A stretch of 9,397 bases of DNA from Lachnospiraceae bacterium UBA1721 (lineage in GTDB: Bacteria > Bacillota > Clostridia > Lachnospirales > Lachnospiraceae). Positions within the stretch are counted from its first letter, which is position 1; the number at the start of each line of letters is the position of its first letter. Shown one piece after another: positions 5,937 through 9,397 of the stretch. The DNA is taken from assembly GCA_002317155.1 (NCBI GenBank), contig DCIR01000025.1:2165-11561 (forward strand), given 5' to 3'. The notes beneath the pieces were generated by a model, which was not told the origin of the DNA, made no database searches, and saw only the letters and a program-made list of their open reading frames with translations. The position numbers and the translations under genes were made by a program.

Positions 5937-8292
5937 TTTTGCGACAGTAGCGGAGCAGTTGGACTATGAGATATCCGTGCTGAAAAAGGAATCAAAAGAA
6001 CCTGCTTTTGCTCAGTATTTGTGTACTGTAGAGTCGAGGCTTATAGGCAATCCTGAGAATGCCAAGGCACTCAGACTTGAGATGATTAAAAACTATAATA
6101 CATATGCGGAGAGAATGAGTGTTTCGGGAATATCTGTGGCCGGAAGCTTTCATGATGCTGTGTATCCGGGAATGGATGCTCCGGAAGTCGATGAATTTCA
6201 GATGGATCCCAATATGCAGTCACCTGTTCAGCCGGTACCTAATCCGTTTGATGCTGTGTTGCCCGGTACCCCTGTGCCCAATGAGATTATTAATGGACCG
6301 GTGAATGATATTCCAATTCAGGGCGGCCCTGTGCCGGGAATGCCTGTGCAGGTAATGCCTCAGCAGAGTATGCCAATGCCTAATATGTATTCACAAAACA
6401 TGCCGACTCTTAATGTGCAGCAGCAGAGGGCGCAGATGTCACAGGCATCAGCACAGAATAAGCCTGCAGCAAATAAGAATCGTGCGGAATTTGCGGTTGG
6501 AGGAATTGTATTAAGTGTATTAGGTACTATTCTTATTCTGTCAGGTGCTATCACGCTGGCTGTTAATTTCTTTGACACTACATGGCAGGGAATATGCTTG
6601 TATGCAGTATGTGTGGCATTGTTATTGTTTTCAGAATTATTTATCCGCAAGTTCGTTGATAAATTGTCATCGGTGCTTTCGAGCCTGGCAATGGGCGGAG
6701 TCTTTGTCGTCACGCTGGTAAACTATTTTGCTCTTCATATCTATAACATGCCGGTTACTTTTGCGCTTCTTATGGTTTTGTCTGTGGGCGTTGGCGTGTA
6801 CAGTTATTTTAGAAACAGCTTTTTGTTTACGCTCATCGGATATTTTGCATCATTTTTGTCATTGTCGTTGCTTCGTGAGGGCTCCGGCCAACTTGAGATT
6901 TATTTGATTTTCGGAATTTTGCTTGGAGCATGCCTGCTGTGGACAGCATTCCCTATTAAACAGCATGGAAGAGCATTTAGTATAATTCAGGTATTTACCA
7001 ATATATTCCTTGTATTTTGGTATACCCCTACCATAAGCGGATTCGTTCTTAATAATGATGGAATGGATTGGTTCAGATGCATGAATCTGCTTTCTGCATC
7101 ATATGCGGTGCTTACTGTTATGGTTCTTTTGAATAGCATGAGATATTACAAGGATATAGATGCTAAAAAGAAGGAAAATGCAGGAAGCGTTGTGTTTTAT
7201 AAGACCATGCTTATTATCGCAAATGCTATGTATGGACTGTTTTTCCTGATATCATTTGCGGCAATGGATTCCGAGATGCATATTGCGGCATTATTAATAA
7301 GCGGATGTGCTGTTGTTATTCCTAATGCTTTGGTAGCTTATTTGCTGTACATCAAAGACAGTTCATTATGGTTTTACTGTGTATATGCACTGGCATTTTT
7401 GGGAACAACCTGTCTGGGAACCAGAAAAGATATGTGGGGTGGACTGCTCGTAAGCTTTTTACTAATGGCCGGAGTAAGTGCAGTAGCTTATTTCAAGAAG
7501 TCGGTTGGAACTCAAATTGCAGATCTTTTAATGAAGCTCTATCTGTTCTGTATAATGTTTGTACAGATCATTGTATGTAATCAGTCACCTGAGATAACAA
7601 GATATATCTGTATTATAGGAATGTTGATTGCTATTGGAATGGCAACAGGTTATAAATTGCCAATTCAGATATTGATGACAGGACTTCTTGCGATTGATAT
7701 TTCAATACTTGTTCCTACGGAAGGAATACCGATTGCTATTACGGGAGTACTTGCATTGGCTGTTGGATTGTTCCACAATATAGAATGGCTCAAGTCAAAG
7801 AATATGTATGCTTTCGACATACTTGTGTGGATAACATTACTGATTACCATTCTGTGCCTGTATATTCCGATATTCAGAGACGAGACAGCTACGGTTGCAT
7901 TGGTGCTTGTCTTTGGATTGGCAATAATGATTCAGTATTATTTTAAGAGATATAATACTATTCTTGCGGGAAAGCTTCTTCCTCTTGGCATATTCGTTAC
8001 TGTGTTTGTACCTATATTCAGGATGGAAAATCTGGTCGTTAGTATTATTTTAATGGGCCTGGCACTTGCAAGTGTTGCGCTTGGATTTATCTTTAGGCAA
8101 AAGGGTATAAGAATCTATGGTCTTGTTTTGGCTATGATTGTTTGTGCTAAAATTGGATTCTATGATTTCTGGAGCTCTGAGATTTTGATAAAGACAATAA
8201 TGTTCTTTGTAGTTGGTGTACTTGCACTTATTATTGCAGGCGTATATATTGTTGTAGAGAAGAAGATGTCTAAACTTAATAAGGCAGAATAA
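5926..8292 (+). CDS. Large polytopic membrane protein, possibly DUF2339-like
   Basis: Function unknown. The 788-residue product starts at ATG 5926, inside the kinase gene (11-bp overlap), with AGAGGA (5912-5917) eight bases upstream. Three parts are visible. First is a soluble N-terminal helical segment (about 1-65). Second is a low-complexity linker rich in Pro, Met, Gln and Asn (about 75-180, with repeated PGMP/PVP/MPMP-type runs). Third is a very hydrophobic region from about 189 to the end with roughly 20-22 membrane helices and short loops, ending in a basic tail (KKMSKLNK). The start of the membrane region (glycine-rich first helix, then SELFIRKF, SLAMGGVFVVTLVNYFALH and YFRNSFLFTLIGYFASFLS) follows the pattern of DUF2339 membrane proteins. 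That is a resemblance judged by eye. No transporter or enzyme motif is evident. Tight coupling suggests that it works with, or is sensed by, the two-component system. Existence of the gene is certain; the family call is tentative. Confidence 0.9.
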   Translation: MKINFATVAEQLDYEISVLKKESKEPAFAQYLCTVESRLIGNPENAKALRLEMIKNYNTYAERMSVSGISVAGSFHDAVYPGMDAPEVDEFQMDPNMQSPVQPVPNPFDAVLPGTPVPNEIINGPVNDIPIQGGPVPGMPVQVMPQQSMPMPNMYSQNMPTLNVQQQRAQMSQASAQNKPAANKNRAEFAVGGIVLSVLGTILILSGAITLAVNFFDTTWQGICLYAVCVALLLFSELFIRKFVDKLSSVLSSLAMGGVFVVTLVNYFALHIYNMPVTFALLMVLSVGVGVYSYFRNSFLFTLIGYFASFLSLSLLREGSGQLEIYLIFGILLGACLLWTAFPIKQHGRAFSIIQVFTNIFLVFWYTPTISGFVLNNDGMDWFRCMNLLSASYAVLTVMVLLNSMRYYKDIDAKKKENAGSVVFYKTMLIIANAMYGLFFLISFAAMDSEMHIAALLISGCAVVIPNALVAYLLYIKDSSLWFYCVYALAFLGTTCLGTRKDMWGGLLVSFLLMAGVSAVAYFKKSVGTQIADLLMKLYLFCIMFVQIIVCNQSPEITRYICIIGMLIAIGMATGYKLPIQILMTGLLAIDISILVPTEGIPIAITGVLALAVGLFHNIEWLKSKNMYAFDILVWITLLITILCLYIPIFRDETATVALVLVFGLAIMIQYYFKRYNTILAGKLLPLGIFVTVFVPIFRMENLVVSIILMGLALASVALGFIFRQKGIRIYGLVLAMIVCAKIGFYDFWSSEILIKTIMFFVVGVLALIIAGVYIVVEKKMSKLNKAE

Positions 8293-8314
8293 TGCCATGA
8301 ACATTTGCTTATGA
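8292..8314 (+). promoter_or_regulatory. Overlapping stop/start chain linking the membrane protein gene to the lipoprotein gene
   Basis: The stop TAA (8290-8292) overlaps an ATG as TAATG. That ATG reads Met-Pro-stop, and its TGA (8298-8300) overlaps a second ATG (8297) as ATGA. The second reads five codons to TGA (8312-8314), which overlaps the lipoprotein ATG (8311), again as ATGA. No Shine-Dalgarno precedes 8311, so ribosomes may arrive by reinitiation. The sequence pattern is certain; the role is inferred. Confidence 0.4.
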
Positions 8315-9105
8315 AAAGAAATAGTATTAAAAACAAAATATTGATTGGTATATTGTCAGCTGCATGTGCAATATCTATGTCCGCGTGTGCATTGGTTGAT
8401 TCTCCGTTTTCAGAAGAGGATATTGATAAAATTGGTGAGTATTCAGCTTTGCTGATTGCGGGAAGTAACCCTGACAACAGTCGACTTGTAGATTCTGAGG
8501 AAGATGAGACTGAAGAAGAGAATCAGGAAGAAATTTCTGAGGAAGATGCTGAAGAGGATACTGATGATACCGAAGATGAAGTTGTGGAAGATGATTCTGA
8601 TAATATAGAAGATACTCAGGATGCTTCTCATGACAATAATCCTGATATTAATATAGTCGATGTGTCCGAGACTAATGATGATATTATGCCAGCACTTGAA
8701 GAGTATCTTCAGTTTGCCAGTGGCGTGACAATGACTTATAAGGGATACGAGTGGAAGGACAGCTTGACTAATGAATCCGGGAGTTATTTTTATGATCCGG
8801 AAGATGGCAATGTTTTCCTTGTATTGAATTACACTATATATAATGGTTCCGGAGAGACTCAGGATGTTGATTTCCTTTTTGGAGGATATTCATTTAGTCT
8901 TAAAATAAATGGTGATAAATCATTTTTGGCGCATGAGATTCCTATTAATGAAGATTTACCTACTTATATTGGTAGATTATCAGATGGAGTGGGCGTTAAT
9001 CTAATGCTTACATTTGAATGTAGTGGTGAATATGTAGACAACATTGAAGCTATGAAATTGACAATAAGTAACAGTGAATCTTCATGTTCGGTTATCCTGG
9101 AATAA
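8311..9105 (+). CDS. Putative lipoprotein with acidic linker and C-terminal beta domain
   Basis: Function not recognised. The 264-residue product has a basic start (MKRNSIKNK), a hydrophobic signal segment (about 10-22) and a lipobox-like MSAC, predicting lipidation at C26 and anchoring on the outer face of the membrane. C19 (SAAC) is a less likely site. A short segment follows, then a very acidic low-complexity stretch (about 61-124, mainly Glu and Asp). A C-terminal domain (about 130-264) has alternating hydrophobic strands, e.g. NVFLVLNYTIYNGSGETQDV and GVGVNLMLTFECSG. That layout recalls the Ig-like DUF4352/DUF5067-type domains of clostridial lipoproteins, by eye only. ATG 8311 is preferred over TTG 8305; neither has a ribosome site. 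It lies 18 bases after the membrane protein gene and is the last gene before a strong terminator, so it very likely belongs to the same operon. The acidic stretch may act as a spacer through the wall or bind cations. Confidence 0.85.
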   Translation: MKRNSIKNKILIGILSAACAISMSACALVDSPFSEEDIDKIGEYSALLIAGSNPDNSRLVDSEEDETEEENQEEISEEDAEEDTDDTEDEVVEDDSDNIEDTQDASHDNNPDINIVDVSETNDDIMPALEEYLQFASGVTMTYKGYEWKDSLTNESGSYFYDPEDGNVFLVLNYTIYNGSGETQDVDFLFGGYSFSLKINGDKSFLAHEIPINEDLPTYIGRLSDGVGVNLMLTFECSGEYVDNIEAMKLTISNSESSCSVILE

Positions 9106-9145
9106 TTTGGTGATTTTGTACTTACAAACCGCATAAAAATTGTTT

Positions 9146-9189
9146 AAATCTGCATTTTCAACAAAACTGAAAAATGCAGATTTTTTTTT
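9146..9189 (+). terminator. Strong Rho-independent terminator ending the two-component operon
   Basis: AAATCTGCATTTT (9146-9158) pairs perfectly over 13 bp with AAAATGCAGATTT (9171-9183) around a 12-base loop. Nine T's follow (9181-9189). It insulates the cluster from the strong promoter that starts 12 bases further on. Confidence 0.93.
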
Positions 9190-9200
9190 GAAAAAAGCTG

Positions 9201-9229
9201 TTGACACTAAAATACAAAAGTGATATTCT
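9201..9229 (+). promoter_or_regulatory. Near-consensus strong promoter, probably of an rRNA operon
   Basis: A perfect TTGACA (9201-9206), a 17-bp spacer, and TATTCT (9224-9229) with TG one base upstream (9221-9222). The 20 bases before it are A/T tracts (T-run, then GAAAAAAG), which would act as an UP element. Initiation would be near 9236. This is the strongest promoter in the window and drives no reading frame, which fits a stable-RNA operon. Confidence 0.85.
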
Positions 9230-9235
9230 AACAAA

Positions 9236-9397
9236 GCTGTCGCTGATGAGCGGAAGCAAAATACTGCGGCATCAACATTTCGCAGAAGCGAAATGTGATT
9301 GCTTTGTACCTTGATAACTGAACAGCAATGCAACCCTGAATAACATTCCAACCATCCGAAAGGATGCCGATTGAGGAACTCTGATCCAAGATCGGGA
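9236..9397 (+). other. Structured untranslated leader, probably pre-16S rRNA leader (cut by window edge)
   Basis: About 160 bases without a convincing gene and rich in hairpins. TGATG/CATCA (9244-9248/9270-9274) is followed by ACATTTCGC-AGAA-GCGAAATGT (9275-9296), then ATTGCT/AGCAAT (9298-9303/9324-9329). After that come CATCC-GAAA-GGATG (9353-9366) and CCGAT/ATCGG (9367-9371/9391-9395). The stretch CTTTGTACCTTGATAACTGA (9302-9321) resembles the boxA-like CTTTGAAAACTGA element found before rRNA genes in Gram-positives. With the strong promoter, this points to an rRNA operon leader with 16S beyond the edge. The mature 16S start is not in the window. An alternative is another structured leader RNA. 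Confidence 0.55.

Noticed and set aside
8050..8477. Antisense frames of 84 and 105 residues across the membrane protein and lipoprotein junction
   Set aside because: Both are shadows of real + strand genes and contain no recognisable motif.
9082..9351. 89-residue antisense frame across the terminator and strong promoter
   Set aside because: It runs through a terminator, a promoter and a structured leader; no ribosome site or domain-like composition.
9377..9397. Resemblance to the 16S rRNA 5' end (CTGATCCAAGATCGGGA against TTTGATCCTGGCTCAGGA)
   Set aside because: Several mismatches in a nearly invariant region and a better hairpin explanation (CCGAT/ATCGG). The mature 16S start is judged to be outside the window.

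Overview
The window reads as chromosomal DNA of a low-GC anaerobic Firmicute, most probably family Lachnospiraceae (Butyrivibrio/Pseudobutyrivibrio-like). This is inferred from codon usage, the gene order gpmI-secG-smpB-ssrA, strong Shine-Dalgarno sequences, and a sensor kinase and hypothetical proteins of a style common in that family. No sequence search was run. All supported genes lie on the + strand. I see no mobile element, CRISPR array, tRNA or complete rRNA.

Layout. (1) 1-1419: the 3' nine-tenths of gpmI, cofactor-independent phosphoglycerate mutase, cut by the left window edge. (2) 1435-1815: secG with its own extended -10 promoter and a strong terminator. (3) 1831-2918: a trans-translation block. 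It has two palindromes and a promoter, then smpB, then ssrA (tmRNA, with a readable 16-codon tag), then a terminator. rnr (RNase R), which often sits between secG and smpB in Firmicutes, is absent here. (4) 2945-3644: a promoter and a gene for an unrecognised single-pass membrane protein with a C-terminal coiled coil. (5) 3674-9105: a tightly packed cluster. It encodes an OmpR/PhoB-type response regulator, a transmembrane sensor histidine kinase, a very hydrophobic 788-residue membrane protein (possibly DUF2339-like) whose start overlaps the kinase stop, and an acidic lipoprotein. The cluster ends at a strong terminator. (6) 9201-9397: a near-consensus promoter and a structured untranslated leader running off the right edge. 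This is best explained as the start of an rRNA operon with 16S just outside the window.

How they work together. GpmI is glycolysis and SecG is part of the Sec translocon; both are housekeeping. SmpB and tmRNA rescue stalled ribosomes and tag the nascent chains for proteolysis. The two-component system is probably autoregulated: the -35 region of its promoter holds 7-bp direct repeats spaced 11 bp, the arrangement PhoB-class regulators bind. Because the big membrane protein is translationally coupled to the kinase and the lipoprotein follows at once, the four genes look like one envelope-sensing or envelope-maintenance module. Its signal and output cannot be read from the sequence. This module, with its direct-repeat operator and the chain of overlapping stop/start codons before the lipoprotein, is the least explained part of the window.
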